Below, one piece after another: positions 17,528 through 27,640 of a DNA stretch of 40,427 bases. The notes beneath the pieces were generated by a model. The model was not told where the DNA came from. It did not search any database and saw only the letters and a list, made by a program, of their open reading frames with translations. Numbering within the stretch: position 1 is the stretch's first letter; the number at the start of each line of letters is the position of its first letter. Both the position numbers and the translations under genes were made by a program. This stretch comes from an uncultured Chlorobiaceae bacterium (GTDB lineage: Bacteria; Bacteroidota; Chlorobiia; Chlorobiales; Chlorobiaceae), in assembly GCA_903920215.1 (NCBI GenBank), contig CAIXLG010000099.1:1-40427 (forward strand). The letters run 5' to 3'.

Positions 17528-19006
17528 GTGCCAAAGCGGGAAGATATAAAGTCGATATTAGTGATTGGAGCCGGTCCTATTGTGATCGGACAGGCCTGTG
17601 AGTTTGATTATTCCGGTACCCAGGCATGCAGGGCCCTTAAGGAAGATGGTTATCGTGTTGTGCTGGTTAACAGTAATCCTGCAACCATTATGACCGATAT
17701 AGAGTTTGCGGATGCTACCTATATCGAGCCTATTACCCCGGAATATGTTCAGAAAATTATAGAGCGGGAAAAACCTGATGCTCTCCTGCCGACAATGGGT
17801 GGTCAGACAGCTCTGAATATTGCTGTAAGTCTTGCTGAATCCGGAATTCTTGAACGTAACGGCGTTGAACTGATCGGTGCAAAGCTTCGTGCGATCAGAA
17901 AAGCAGAAAATCGAGAGTTTTTCAGCTCGGCCATGAAAAAAATCGGCCTTGAAATGGCCAAAGGTTTTTTTGTCCGCAACGAAAAGGAGGCCAAAGAGGC
18001 GCTTGAAGAGATCGGCCTGCCAATTGTTATCCGTCCATCGTTTACCCTTGGAGGTACCGGCGGCGGATTTGCAGAGACAAAATCAGACTATTATGAAGCG
18101 GTACGCAGGGGACTTGCCGAAAGTCCAATTTCGGAAGTGCTTGTTGAGGAGTGTCTGATTGGATGGAAGGAGTATGAGCTTGAGGTTATTCGTGACTTGG
18201 CGGATAACGTCATTATCGTCTGCTCTATCGAAAATTTTGATCCCATGGGTGTGCATACCGGCGACAGCATAACTGTTGCACCTGCCCAGACGCTCACTGA
18301 TCGCCAGTATCAGGAACTCAGGGATGCTTCGATAAGGATTATCAGAGAGATAGGTGTCGAGACCGGAGGCAGCAATATCCAGTTTGCCATTAATCCGGTG
18401 GACGGTCGTATTGTTGTTATCGAGATGAATCCCCGTGTATCAAGAAGTTCAGCACTGGCGTCAAAGGCAACCGGCTTTCCGATTGCTAAAGTAGCCGCGA
18501 AACTTGCGGTTGGGTACACTCTTGACGAGATTATTAATGATATAACAAAAACTACTCCGGCAAGTTTTGAACCTGCTATTGACTACTGTGTCGTCAAAAT
18601 TCCTCGCTGGGATTTTGAGAAGTTCAAGAATGTTGATGCACGTCTCGGTGTGCAGATGAAGTCGGTTGGTGAAGTCATGGCTTTCGGAAGAAATTTCAGG
18701 GAAGCTCTTCAAAAATCACTTCGTGGTCTGGAAATCGGTCGAGCCGGACTTGGTTCAGACGGTAAGGATGTCATGAATGTTCTCGATATGACTCAGCAGC
18801 AGAAAAAGTTTGCGAAAGAGGATATCCTTGAAAAAATCCAGATACCCAAAGCTGACCGGATATTTTATCTTCGTTACGCCTTCCAGGCCGGCGCCACAAT
18901 AGAAGAGGTTCATAAGTCTACAGGCATTGATCCCTGGTTTCTTGATAATATCTGCCAGATTGTTGAGCTTGAAAATGATCTCAGGGAATTGGCTGCGGCT
19001 GACTGA
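17528..19006 (+). CDS. carB: Carbamoyl-phosphate synthase large subunit, N-terminal half (split CarB)
   Basis: 492 residues covering the carboxyphosphate ATP-grasp half and the start of the oligomerisation region of CarB, which is normally ~1070 residues. It begins [20 protein letters not shown] and includes [63 protein letters not shown] and [20 protein letters not shown]. It ends at [18 protein letters not shown], so the C-terminal carbamate domain must be a separate gene elsewhere. Such splits are known in Aquifex, methanogens and green sulfur bacteria. The start is GTG 17528. trpC follows 5 bp downstream, tying pyrimidine/arginine and tryptophan synthesis in one transcript. Confidence 0.93.
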   Translation: MPKREDIKSILVIGAGPIVIGQACEFDYSGTQACRALKEDGYRVVLVNSNPATIMTDIEFADATYIEPITPEYVQKIIEREKPDALLPTMGGQTALNIAVSLAESGILERNGVELIGAKLRAIRKAENREFFSSAMKKIGLEMAKGFFVRNEKEAKEALEEIGLPIVIRPSFTLGGTGGGFAETKSDYYEAVRRGLAESPISEVLVEECLIGWKEYELEVIRDLADNVIIVCSIENFDPMGVHTGDSITVAPAQTLTDRQYQELRDASIRIIREIGVETGGSNIQFAINPVDGRIVVIEMNPRVSRSSALASKATGFPIAKVAAKLAVGYTLDEIINDITKTTPASFEPAIDYCVVKIPRWDFEKFKNVDARLGVQMKSVGEVMAFGRNFREALQKSLRGLEIGRAGLGSDGKDVMNVLDMTQQQKKFAKEDILEKIQIPKADRIFYLRYAFQAGATIEEVHKSTGIDPWFLDNICQIVELENDLRELAAAD

Positions 19007-19011
19007 TTGTT

Positions 19012-19782
19012 ATGACTTATCTCACCAGGATATTAGAGGAAAAAAAGCGGGAAATACAGGAACTTAAAAAAGAGAAACCCTCACAGCGTTATGTTGCAGA
19101 GCAGGGCTCTTTTACTGCGACCCGTGATTTTACCGGTGCGCTCAGGGGCATTGATGGGGGTTTGAAGCTCATTGCCGAGATCAAAAAAGCATCTCCTTCC
19201 CGTGGTCTTATTGTCAGCGATTTCGATCCTGTTGCCATTGCCCGCGGGTATGGAGAGCTTGGTGCTGCCGCTTATTCTGTGCTGACTGATCGCAATTTTT
19301 TTCAGGGTTCAAACGACTATCTTCAGCTGGTCAGCCGTTCCTTTTCCCTGCCGGTTCTTCGCAAGGATTTCATAATCGATGAATCCCAGATTTTTGAGTC
19401 CCGACTGATTGGTGCTGATGCCATTCTGCTTATTGTCGCGGCGCTTGATCCCTGTCAGTTTGGAGATTATCTGCAGTTGGCACTGAGTATAGGTCTGCAT
19501 GTGCTTGTGGAAGTGCATGACCGCAAAGAGCTTGACAGGGCTATTGAAAAGGGTGCTATGGTGATTGGAATCAACAACCGTGACCTGAAAGATTTTTCGC
19601 TCAAGCTTGAAACCTCAATAAATCTTCGACCATTTATTCCTTCAGAGGTTGTTGCTGTTGCTGAAAGCGGTATGAAAACTGCTGCTGATATTGCCCTTAT
19701 CAGGCAGGCATCGTTCGATGCCGTGCTGATAGGAGAAGGACTGCATACCAGTGCTGAGCTTCGTGAGGTTATCTGGTCATAG
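19012..19782 (+). CDS. trpC: Indole-3-glycerol phosphate synthase
   Basis: A 256-residue single-function TrpC that closes the indole ring in tryptophan synthesis. The TIM-barrel landmarks are all visible: [67 protein letters not shown] and [12 protein letters not shown]. It starts at ATG 19012, 5 bp after the carB half. The last 14 bp overlap the end of rpe on the other strand. No other trp gene is in the window, so the trp genes are scattered in this genome. Confidence 0.97.
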   Translation: MTYLTRILEEKKREIQELKKEKPSQRYVAEQGSFTATRDFTGALRGIDGGLKLIAEIKKASPSRGLIVSDFDPVAIARGYGELGAAAYSVLTDRNFFQGSNDYLQLVSRSFSLPVLRKDFIIDESQIFESRLIGADAILLIVAALDPCQFGDYLQLALSIGLHVLVEVHDRKELDRAIEKGAMVIGINNRDLKDFSLKLETSINLRPFIPSEVVAVAESGMKTAADIALIRQASFDAVLIGEGLHTSAELREVIWS

Positions 19783-20434
19783 CCTTTATTGCAGCTGCAG
19801 TTTTTGCCGGATCGGCTGATTTAAAGAATGCTGTACCGGCAATCAGAGAGTCAGCGCCGGCTGAGACTACCTCCTGGGCATTTTCTTCTGTTATCCCTCC
19901 ATCAATAGCGATGACCAGGTTTTGGTTCAGCCTGGAACGCATTTCGTTGAGTTGCTGGATTTTTCCAATCGATGAAGGTATAAACTTTTGTCCACCGAAG
20001 CCTGGATTGACCGACATCAGAAGAACAAGATCAAGATCCGGTAAAATAGACTCGAGTGTTGAAACCGGTGTTCCGGGGTTGATTGAAACACCGGCTTTTA
20101 CACCGAAGCTTTTGATGAACTGAATGGTACGGTGCAAATGCGGGCAGGCTTCCTGGTGAACGGTGATCTGATGTGAGCCTGCTTTGACAAAATCTTCAAT
20201 GAAGCGGTCTGGAGCAGCAATCATCAGATGGGTGTCGATAATGAGCGATGTGCATGCAGCAATAGCTTGAACAATAAATGGGCCAAAGGTGATGTTTGGC
20301 ACAAAGTTGCCATCCATGACATCACAGTGTATCCAGTCCGCCCCGGCTTTTTCGGCTATCTCTATTGAGCGCTTAAGGTTGGTGAAGTCAGCGGAAAGAA
20401 TAGATGGAGCCAGAAGCGTTGATGTTGCATGCAT
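19769..20434 (-). CDS. rpe: Ribulose-phosphate 3-epimerase
   Basis: A 221-residue TIM-barrel epimerase of the pentose phosphate pathway. It begins [17 protein letters not shown] and shows [51 protein letters not shown] and [20 protein letters not shown], with the metal-binding and catalytic His/Asp residues intact. AAGGAAG lies about 10 bases upstream of ATG 20434. It is the last gene of the long minus-strand run pheA-polA-M23-DUF2795-Omp85-rpe, 46 bp after the Omp85 gene. Confidence 0.97.
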   Translation of the reverse strand: MHATSTLLAPSILSADFTNLKRSIEIAEKAGADWIHCDVMDGNFVPNITFGPFIVQAIAACTSLIIDTHLMIAAPDRFIEDFVKAGSHQITVHQEACPHLHRTIQFIKSFGVKAGVSINPGTPVSTLESILPDLDLVLLMSVNPGFGGQKFIPSSIGKIQQLNEMRSRLNQNLVIAIDGGITEENAQEVVSAGADSLIAGTAFFKSADPAKTAAAIKAMTR

Positions 20435-20480
20435 GATGATACTTCCTTAATCGTGAAAAAAGATTACTCCCGCCAAATAA

Positions 20481-22714
20481 TTAAAATGCTTCACCAATTC
20501 CAAAATTGAAGGTAAAGTCTTTGAGCTTCCATGCTGAAATTCGCCATGCATCACTCTCAGTCGGGTCACGCAGCTTATAGGCAAAATCAAAGCGGAAAGG
20601 TCCGATAGGAGATCCTATTCGCAGGCCAATGCCTGCATCCCATGCGTAGTTATTGATCATTGATCCGAGAGAAAATGCATATGGTCCAGTCCTGTCCCAT
20701 ATATTGCCCATATCAGAAAAGACGTTAATACCTGAAGATTGGCGGAACAGTTTGAAAAATTTCAGTCTGTATTCCAGATTCAGCTCAAGTTTTATGTCTG
20801 CGCCGAAATTTGCAGCAGCATTGCTGGCGCTGTTGCCGGGTCCAAGGGTATTGAAAAGCCACCCCCGCATGCTGTTTGCACCACCGGCATAAAAACGTCG
20901 CTCCTGAGGGGTCGTTTCAGCTTTTCCCCATGGCGTCATCCATCCGATATCGCCTCTTGCGGCAATTTGGCTTTGTGGAGAAATAGTTTGAATAAAGCTT
21001 AGCCCGGGTTCAACCTTTATATACTGCGTATAAGTTGTCCCGAATATCTGCGGGTCACTACTGGTGAACCCGCTATATGTTTTAGTGTCAATATATTTGT
21101 CAATCAGCCAGGGAATTGTTCCGCAATCTTCCAGCAGAAGGTCGAAATTCCAGATTGTTTTTTCCGCCGGAATGCTCTTGCGGTTGGTGAAGTTGTAGCG
21201 AAGCCGGAAGGTTTGATCGATATGGGTTTGCAGAAGGCTGTCAATTCCAGCATTGACCGCGGCGCTGTTGGCAGGGTTAATGCCGATATTCTGGGCAAGA
21301 TTCTTTGTGAATAGTTGTTTGAATCCCCTGAGAGAGTCGCTTTTAACCAGCTCAATTTCAAAAAAATCGAAATTCACTCTTGATTTCGGACTCAATTTGG
21401 CACTGTAGGTTCCCCGCAGGAGTGCGTTCTGGGTTGAAAGCAGCACAGGCTGTATGGTGCTTGCGTATTCTGCTGTAACAGCATAGGCGTTGCCCGGCTT
21501 TTTAAGAACCGGCATGATGAGGCTGCTTTTCAGATTGAATTCATAGGGAATCACCTTCGCGTATTGCGCTGGGTCAAGGTTCTCCAGTACACTGTTTCGG
21601 TTGCCGACCTGCGTGCCGAATTCAGTTGAGGTATTGAATTGTTCTGCTCCCCCAAACAGGTTTTTGTTTTCATAGGCCAGTGATCCAGCGAAAAAGAGGG
21701 ATCCGAAACGATTGTCTACCAGCAATTTTGGTTCTATCTGGTGCTTTGGTGCCGTTTCGAGATGCACGGTAGTGTAAAGTTGACCGGAACGTACAGAGTC
21801 AGGACTAATGTAGATGGATGAAAAAATATTGGTGATACCAAAATTCTGCAGGGTGCGCTGTTCGAGACTTTGTCGGGTAGCCATGCCTGGGCGGAATGCA
21901 ATGGCAGAGGTAATAAGATCAGGGGATACCTTCTGTTGCCCGATAACTTGGCCGCTGATTTTATCCTTTGTAAAGGTTTTTTCTGCTGGCTTTTTGTCGC
22001 TCCTTATGGGGTTGTGAACGACTGCATGGACAGGTCCGTATGTAAGCTTTTCCGGCAGACTCAGTCTAAAGAGTACCCCTGCACGATTTCCAACAGTATC
22101 AACCTTGATGCGGATACTATCCTCATGAAAAAAAGCAAAACCCTCTTCTTTGAAAAAAGAAAGGGAGCGGTTTCTTTCATCGATCAGTCGTTCAACGGAA
22201 AAAATATCGTTGACTTTCAGGCGCTTTTGAGCAAGATAATGGGCTTTCAGTTCCCTTGAAATCTTCTCAAGCCCTTCGTATTTCAGTGAATCAATTTTCG
22301 AAGGATCATTTTCTCGGATCATTATGTTCAGATCCACCATCTTCCCGTTGTTTTTTTTTACAATCGTGGAGTTCACGTCAGTAAAAAAGTATCCCTTATA
22401 GGTATAGAGTTTTTTTATGAGACTGAGATCTTTATCAAACTCCTCAGCATTGAATGGCTTAAACGCTCCACCGAAGAGGCCGAGCCCCAGAAAGGATGAG
22501 TGCTCAGATGTGGCAATAACCTGCCTGAGCTCCTCGCTGGTGGTCGCCTTGTTGCCAGTGAAGCTTATTTTTCGGACAAATGGCACTGTCGACGATTGGT
22601 CAGCGCCGGTGCTTACTGACTGGCTATATGCCGGCAGGGCACAGAGCAAAAGAAGAGCAGCAAGACTCCATGCTTTTGCTCTGGAAAGGAAGGAAGTTGC
22701 TAAAAAAAAAACAC
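20481..22714 (-). CDS. Omp85-family outer membrane protein (BamA/TamA-like), start out of frame
   Basis: About 740 residues: a signal peptide, two or three POTRA-like repeats (from VRKISFTGNKATTSEELRQV to about residue 300), and a C-terminal 16-strand-type beta barrel. The barrel contains the family motif RRFYAGGANSMRGW and ends in a terminal Phe (NFGIGEAF), the outer-membrane insertion signal. The frame open to the stop at 20481 has only TTG 22649 as a start, which cuts the signal peptide to MLCALPAYSQ. The bases upstream encode a full signal sequence (FLATSFLSRAKAWSLAALLL), and a GTG at 22714 would start it if the 10-T run had 11 T. The coordinates given use that GTG. TamA-like rather than the essential BamA is possible. 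Confidence 0.85.
22702..22711. repeat. Ten-base homopolymer at the 5' end of the Omp85 gene
   Basis: A run of ten A on the plus strand (ten T in the coding sense) directly follows the candidate GTG start of the Omp85 gene. Eight or eleven bases would join the GTG to the signal peptide; ten give a TAG three codons later. Such tracts are typical slippage sites. Confidence 0.85.
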
Positions 22715-22733
22715 GTAACTGAGTTCCGTTATC

Positions 22734-22961
22734 CTATGTTAATGGCTCTTCATCACTGTAACCGAAGTCTTCATCTGTAGGATAGTCAGGCCATATTTCG
22801 TCAAGACTTTCATACATATCATCACTTTCCGGAAGATCTATCAGGTTTTCGATAACCTGTTGTGGCGCTCCGGTTCTGTTTGCGTAATTAATCAGTTCAT
22901 CTTTTGTGACGGGCCACGGTGCGTCTGCTATATAACGGGCTAGATCTAAATTCCAATACAT
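22734..22961 (-). CDS. DUF2795 family small protein
   Basis: 75 residues. The central part, PVTKDELINYANRTGAPQQV followed by ENLIDLPESDDMYESLDEIW, is the DUF2795 pattern of a short helical domain; the acidic tail is unstructured. Function is unknown. It lies 19 bp before the candidate start of the Omp85 gene and after the M23 gene on the same strand, within one likely transcript. ATG 22961 (MYWNLDLARYIADAPWP) is the only sensible start. Confidence 0.8.
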   Translation of the reverse strand: MYWNLDLARYIADAPWPVTKDELINYANRTGAPQQVIENLIDLPESDDMYESLDEIWPDYPTDEDFGYSDEEPLT

Positions 22962-22985
22962 ACTGCGTCGATTGATTTATTCAGG

Positions 22986-23699
22986 TTAAGAGTTATTGCC
23001 TTCTTCTTCAGGTGAAGTCTTTTTGATTGTGATGAGCTTGCCAGGTTTTCCATCAAAGAAATAAGCGGTTGGATTTACTATGACATTGTTTTTGTGGACT
23101 TCGTAATGCAAGTGCGGACCGGTTGAAACCCCGGTGTTTCCTGAAAGTGCAATGATGTCACCACGGTTAATTTTCTGACCTTGGCGTACCAGGGATTTTG
23201 AGAGGTGGGCATAGACTGTTTTATAGCCGTAACCGTGATTTATGGTGACTTTTTGTCCAAATCCCTTGTCATAGCCAGAAAAAGCTACAATTCCATCGCC
23301 TGTAGATTGCACCCTTGTACCTTCAGGTACAGCAAAGTCGATTCCTGCATGAAATAGAGGCAGATGATAGATCGGGTGCATCCGGACGCCAAAACTGCTG
23401 GTAATTGAGCCCTCGACTGGCTTGATATTGGGTATACTTGAAAAAAACGAGGTCGGATTCGGGTTTTCAATCAGCTCATCTTTTTCAATCGTATTCTCTT
23501 TCTGGAGATCAATCTGCCGGATCAGTTGCTCAATCATTTGTTCCGTCGTTGCCAGGAGTCCTTCGGTAGTTTTGGGTGTTGCGTTTTTCGGAGCACTATC
23601 AACGATCTTTTGTTCTTGAGCAAGTATCAGGGTTGGTGTCAATAAAAGAGAGGTGAATAGAGCCAGGGAGAAAAAAAAATTGTTTAAAGAGAGATGCAT
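22986..23699 (-). CDS. M23-family murein endopeptidase (LytM-like)
   Basis: 237 residues from ATG 23699. The N-terminus MHLSLNNFFFSLALFTSLLL with a cleavage site near LAQEQ is a good signal peptide. A short coiled segment (TTEQMIEQLIRQIDLQKEN) precedes the peptidase domain. The zinc ligands are seen in FHAGIDF (HxxxD) and GPHLHYEVH (HxH), so the enzyme is probably active in the periplasm on peptidoglycan cross-links. The frame stays open upstream to 23846, but that extension has no function I can see and would bury the signal peptide. It follows polA and precedes DUF2795 on the same strand. Confidence 0.92.
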   Translation of the reverse strand: MHLSLNNFFFSLALFTSLLLTPTLILAQEQKIVDSAPKNATPKTTEGLLATTEQMIEQLIRQIDLQKENTIEKDELIENPNPTSFFSSIPNIKPVEGSITSSFGVRMHPIYHLPLFHAGIDFAVPEGTRVQSTGDGIVAFSGYDKGFGQKVTINHGYGYKTVYAHLSKSLVRQGQKINRGDIIALSGNTGVSTGPHLHYEVHKNNVIVNPTAYFFDGKPGKLITIKKTSPEEEGNNS

Positions 23700-23849
23700 T
23701 ACAAGAAATGTCCGCACTTTTCTGCTGAATCCAGAGAGAGTAATAAACGGTGTTGTTGAAAACATGCAGTATCCGGATTGTGTGCCTGAAAAATGGCATT
23801 TCATGAATGATCGACAAATATAATTAAACTTTTTTTTATAAGTCAATGA

Positions 23850-26684
23850 TTAGTGGGCTTCAAACCAGTTTTTTCCTATTCCGGTATCTACCTCAACCGG
23901 CACGGTTTTAAGCCCGCAACTTATTGCTGCATCGATCATTGCTGTCTCAATCAGGACTGAAAGCGCCTCTTTTTCATCATCAGTAGTTTCAAAAAGCAGT
24001 TCGTCATGTACCTGAAGAAGCATGGTTGATTTCAATTTCTTGTCACGCATGCGCTGACTGCAGAGAATCATGGCGCATTTAATGATATCGGCAGCGGTAC
24101 CCTGGATCGGGGTATTCATGGCGGCCCTTTCAGCAGCTTTTTTCAGGTTTGTATTCCGGCTGTTGAGATCAGCAATATATCGTCGGCGGCCGAGAAGGGT
24201 TGAAACATAGCCATTGGTTCTCCCGGCTTCAATAATGTTTTGCAGCGCATTGAACAGTCCGGGATATTTGGAAATGTATGTGTCAATAATTGCTTTCGCT
24301 TCCTTTTGGGTAATATTAAGCCTTTTTGAAAGTCCAAAAGGCATGATGCCGTAGAGCACCCCGAAATTTACCTCTTTTGCTTTTCTCCGCATATCGCTGT
24401 CAATCTCCGTGGTACCGAAAATCACCCTTGCGGTTGCGGTGTGGATGTCTTCGCGGTTTCTGAAAGCATCAAGGAGTTGAGGATCGCCGGAGATTTCAGC
24501 AGCAATCCGAAGTTCAATCTGTGAATAATCCGCAGAGAGAAGCCATTTATCAGGAGATGAGGGAATGAATGCCCTTCGAATTTCTTTTCCGAGCGCGGTG
24601 CGTATAGGGATGTTCTGCAGGTTCGGTTTAGAAGACGAAAGCCTGCCCGTCGCAGTGATCTGCTGGTTAAACGAGGTGTGCAGTCTGCCGGTTCGAGGGT
24701 TTACAATTTTTGGTAAAGCATCTATATAGGTATTTTTCAGTTTCTGGAGACTCCTGTACTCCAGCAGGTCGCCGGCAACGGGGTGAAGCGGAGCAAGCTC
24801 CTCAAGCACTTCCACATTTGTTGAGAAACCGGTTTTGGTTGTTTTTTTTGGCGGCAGGCCGAGTACATCGAACAGGATATGAGCCAGCTGTTTTGGTGAA
24901 TCAATATTGAACTCAGAGCCTGTAGCCGCATAGATCTTTTCTGTCAGCAGTTTCAGCTCTATTGCGGCTGCTTCAGAGGCTTGTTCAAGACTTTTTGTAT
25001 CGATGCATATACCCTCATATTCCATTGCTGCAAGTACCTCGACAAGAGGAAATTCTATGTTTTCGCAAATCGAGAGCAGCTCTTTTTCATCCTCAAGTTT
25101 TTTGCGGAACATATCTTCAAGCTGAAGGGCAAGATCAGCATCCTGGCAGCCATAGTCAGAGAGCTTTCCTGGTTCAACGTCATAAATACTCAGTTTTGTT
25201 TTTCCGGTTCCTACAAGTTCCTCAAAGGTAGTTGTCCTGTAGCCGAGATGACGGGCTGCCATGTCATCAAGATTGTGTTGTGCTTCCGGGTCAAGCACAT
25301 AGCTGGCAAGCATGGTGTCAAATCCGACAGGCGAAAGTTCTATGCCGTATTTTTTCAGGACAAGTATGTCGTATTTGAGGTTTTGACCGCTTTTCAGTAT
25401 TGATGTATTTTCAAGGAGAGGCTTTAGTATTTCAAGGGTGCTCTCTCTTTGAAGTGCATTGGTATTAAATGAAATAAAACGTGCTTTTCCCGGTTCAATT
25501 GAAAATGACATACCGGCCAGTTCAGCTTCAAATGTATCCAGACTTGTTGTTTCCGTATCAACTGCAACCCGTGTGGCGTTTTTAAGCGAGAGCACCAGTT
25601 CATCCAGTTTTTCCGAAGTATCAACGAGTGCGTAGTCCGCGCCGGTTTTTGGTGATCGAAGAAGAGGCAGTTTGTCGTCCGGCTGATCGGTCGTGAGCTC
25701 CTGCATTGTAGCCTCATCAGAAGGTGGCTGCTCGTAATCATTGAAGACGGCCGGGAGTCTGGATATAATGGTTTTAAGTCCAAGCTTCTGCAGCAAAGGC
25801 AATAGTTTTGAAGGGTCCGGCACTCCACACTCAAGCTCTTTCAAGGTAACGTCCATCTGCAGATCGGTGCGGATAGTCACAAGTTTGGTTATCAGATCAA
25901 GTTGTGGCAGAAATTCTTCAAGGCTTTGGCGGTTTTTCGGGGAAATGTCGTCCAGATGCCTATAAATATTATCGATGGAGCCGTATGTAAGCAGCAGGCT
26001 TGAAGCTGTTTTGGGTCCTATCCCTTTTGCTCCAGGAATATTGTCAGAGGTATCGCCGGTCAGTGTCAGGAACTGGGTGAAGAGTTCAGGTTCCACTCCG
26101 AATTGCCCGGCGATCTCTTTTTGTCCGAACAGTTCCAGCTCATTCTGGTTTTTGCCTGGTTTGAGAATTTTTACTCCTTCGTGTACAAGCTGGGCAAGAT
26201 CTTTGTCCGGGGTGACAATGTACACCTGGCAAACATCTTCGAATTTTCGGGCAGCAGTCCCTATCAAGTCGTCAGCCTCATAGCCAGGTGCCTTGAGAAG
26301 TGGTATATCAAGAGCTTCAAGCAGTTCAAACACGGCATCCAGCTGCACAATGAGATCTTCAGGGGGTGCCTGCCGATTGGCTTTATACGCTGGATACATA
26401 TCATGGCGAAAGGTTTTTTCCTTGCTGTCAAATACAGCCGCCAGATAGTGTGGTTTGTAGGTTTCAAAAATCTTGAAGAGTGCTGATGCGAATCCGTAAA
26501 TTGCACCTGTCGGCATTCCGTCCCGGCTTGTCATGCCTGCTCGTTGCAAGGCATAAAAAGAGCGGTAGATAATAGCCATGCCATCGAGTAGAAAAAGGGC
26601 AGGTTTTTCGTGTTGTGGCGTGATCGCTTCGGCTTTTGATTCCGGGTTGGCAGGAAGAAAGAATTCAAGTTGGTTACTGCTCAT
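23850..26684 (-). CDS. polA: DNA polymerase I
   Basis: A 944-residue polymerase with three domains. The 5'-3' exonuclease begins LFLLDGMAIIYRSFYAL and carries YEADDLIGT and SDNIPGAKGIGPKTA. The 3'-5' exonuclease has RVAVDTETTSLDTFEAEL and NLKYDILVLKKYG, so proofreading looks intact. The polymerase domain has motif A LSADYSQIELRIAAEISGD, motif B RRKAKEVNFGVLYGI and motif C LLQVHDELLFE. It overlaps pheA by four bases (ATGA), so the two are translationally coupled. It is about 15 residues longer than E. coli Pol I because of an N-terminal leader and an acidic linker. Confidence 0.98.
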   Translation of the reverse strand: MSSNQLEFFLPANPESKAEAITPQHEKPALFLLDGMAIIYRSFYALQRAGMTSRDGMPTGAIYGFASALFKIFETYKPHYLAAVFDSKEKTFRHDMYPAYKANRQAPPEDLIVQLDAVFELLEALDIPLLKAPGYEADDLIGTAARKFEDVCQVYIVTPDKDLAQLVHEGVKILKPGKNQNELELFGQKEIAGQFGVEPELFTQFLTLTGDTSDNIPGAKGIGPKTASSLLLTYGSIDNIYRHLDDISPKNRQSLEEFLPQLDLITKLVTIRTDLQMDVTLKELECGVPDPSKLLPLLQKLGLKTIISRLPAVFNDYEQPPSDEATMQELTTDQPDDKLPLLRSPKTGADYALVDTSEKLDELVLSLKNATRVAVDTETTSLDTFEAELAGMSFSIEPGKARFISFNTNALQRESTLEILKPLLENTSILKSGQNLKYDILVLKKYGIELSPVGFDTMLASYVLDPEAQHNLDDMAARHLGYRTTTFEELVGTGKTKLSIYDVEPGKLSDYGCQDADLALQLEDMFRKKLEDEKELLSICENIEFPLVEVLAAMEYEGICIDTKSLEQASEAAAIELKLLTEKIYAATGSEFNIDSPKQLAHILFDVLGLPPKKTTKTGFSTNVEVLEELAPLHPVAGDLLEYRSLQKLKNTYIDALPKIVNPRTGRLHTSFNQQITATGRLSSSKPNLQNIPIRTALGKEIRRAFIPSSPDKWLLSADYSQIELRIAAEISGDPQLLDAFRNREDIHTATARVIFGTTEIDSDMRRKAKEVNFGVLYGIMPFGLSKRLNITQKEAKAIIDTYISKYPGLFNALQNIIEAGRTNGYVSTLLGRRRYIADLNSRNTNLKKAAERAAMNTPIQGTAADIIKCAMILCSQRMRDKKLKSTMLLQVHDELLFETTDDEKEALSVLIETAMIDAAISCGLKTVPVEVDTGIGKNWFEAH

Positions 26685-27523
26685 TCTGTCACGACTCCAT
26701 AGCTGCCAAGCACCTTGACCATCGTTGCAAATTCCCTGAGATGGTTAAGTGCGTTGTGAATATTCTGGTCATGCTGATGTCCTGCGAAATCGACATAAAA
26801 AAGATACTCAAACGCTTTTTTTCTGAATGGTCTCGATTCTATTTTTGACAGATCAATATCACGTATGGCAAATGTTGCCAGTGCCTTAAAAAGCGAACCC
26901 TGTACATTGGGAAGGGTGAACGCAATGGATGTTTTGTGCTGTGAGGTGTCCAGTTTTGTTTTAAAACGTACAGGATCGGTTATTTCTGAATGTGAAATAC
27001 AGAAAAATCGTGTAATGTTCCACTCTTCATCAGCAAGGTTTTCCTGCAGGATTTCCAGACCGTATAGTTCTCCCGCCCTTTTTGAAGCAATTGCAAGTTG
27101 TGTCGGATCATTTTCGGCGGCGATTATTTTTGCACTGCCGGCCGTATCATAGGCGACTTCCGGCTTAATGTTCTTGTGCGTTGCAAAAAAATTGCGGCAT
27201 TGCGCAAGTGCCTGGGGATGAGAAAGCGCTTTCCGGGCTTGTTCTATTGTTGCATTGTGGATGCCCAGAAGGCAGTGTTCAACTTTGACAAAGGTCTCGG
27301 CAACGATAGTAACGGGATGCTGCAAGAGCAGGTCATAGTTTTGATGAATGCTTCCTCCGAGTGAATTTTCTATCGGGATGACGGCATACGCAACCTTATT
27401 GTTTTCAACGGCGGCAAAAACCTCTTCAAACGATTCAAATGGTTTTGGCTCTCCGATCCTGAGCGCAGCTATCTCGCTGTAAGCTCCGGGTTCTCCCTGA
27501 TAGGCGGTCATCAAGTTTGTCAT
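26681..27523 (-). CDS. pheA: Prephenate dehydratase (monofunctional, with ACT domain)
   Basis: A 280-residue enzyme making phenylpyruvate from prephenate for phenylalanine synthesis. The catalytic domain shows YQGEPGAYSEIAAL, VIPIENSLGGSIHQNYDLLL, AYDTAGSAKIIA and EEWNITRFFCIS. The TRF motif carries the catalytic Thr. A regulatory ACT domain follows (SIAFTLPNVQGSLFKALATF, then LSKIESRPFRKKAFEYLFYV, the ESRP motif that binds Phe). There is no chorismate mutase domain, as in most bacteria outside enterics. It is the first gene of the minus-strand run, and its stop overlaps the polA start. Confidence 0.97.
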   Translation of the reverse strand: MTNLMTAYQGEPGAYSEIAALRIGEPKPFESFEEVFAAVENNKVAYAVIPIENSLGGSIHQNYDLLLQHPVTIVAETFVKVEHCLLGIHNATIEQARKALSHPQALAQCRNFFATHKNIKPEVAYDTAGSAKIIAAENDPTQLAIASKRAGELYGLEILQENLADEEWNITRFFCISHSEITDPVRFKTKLDTSQHKTSIAFTLPNVQGSLFKALATFAIRDIDLSKIESRPFRKKAFEYLFYVDFAGHQHDQNIHNALNHLREFATMVKVLGSYGVVTE

Positions 27524-27640
27524 TAATTTTTCTTGTTAGTAACTTGCACGAATGCCGTTGGATTTGATTTTATTTAAAGAAAATAAATCTATTATCATAG
27601 GCGTGGTGCAAGGGGAATAATAAATCAGCAGTTTTTTATT

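Noticed and set aside
17505-17530. TTCGAAC-like stretch that resembles a tRNA T-loop
   Set aside because: No matching T-stem, anticodon arm or acceptor stem on either strand; it lies in the carB start region.
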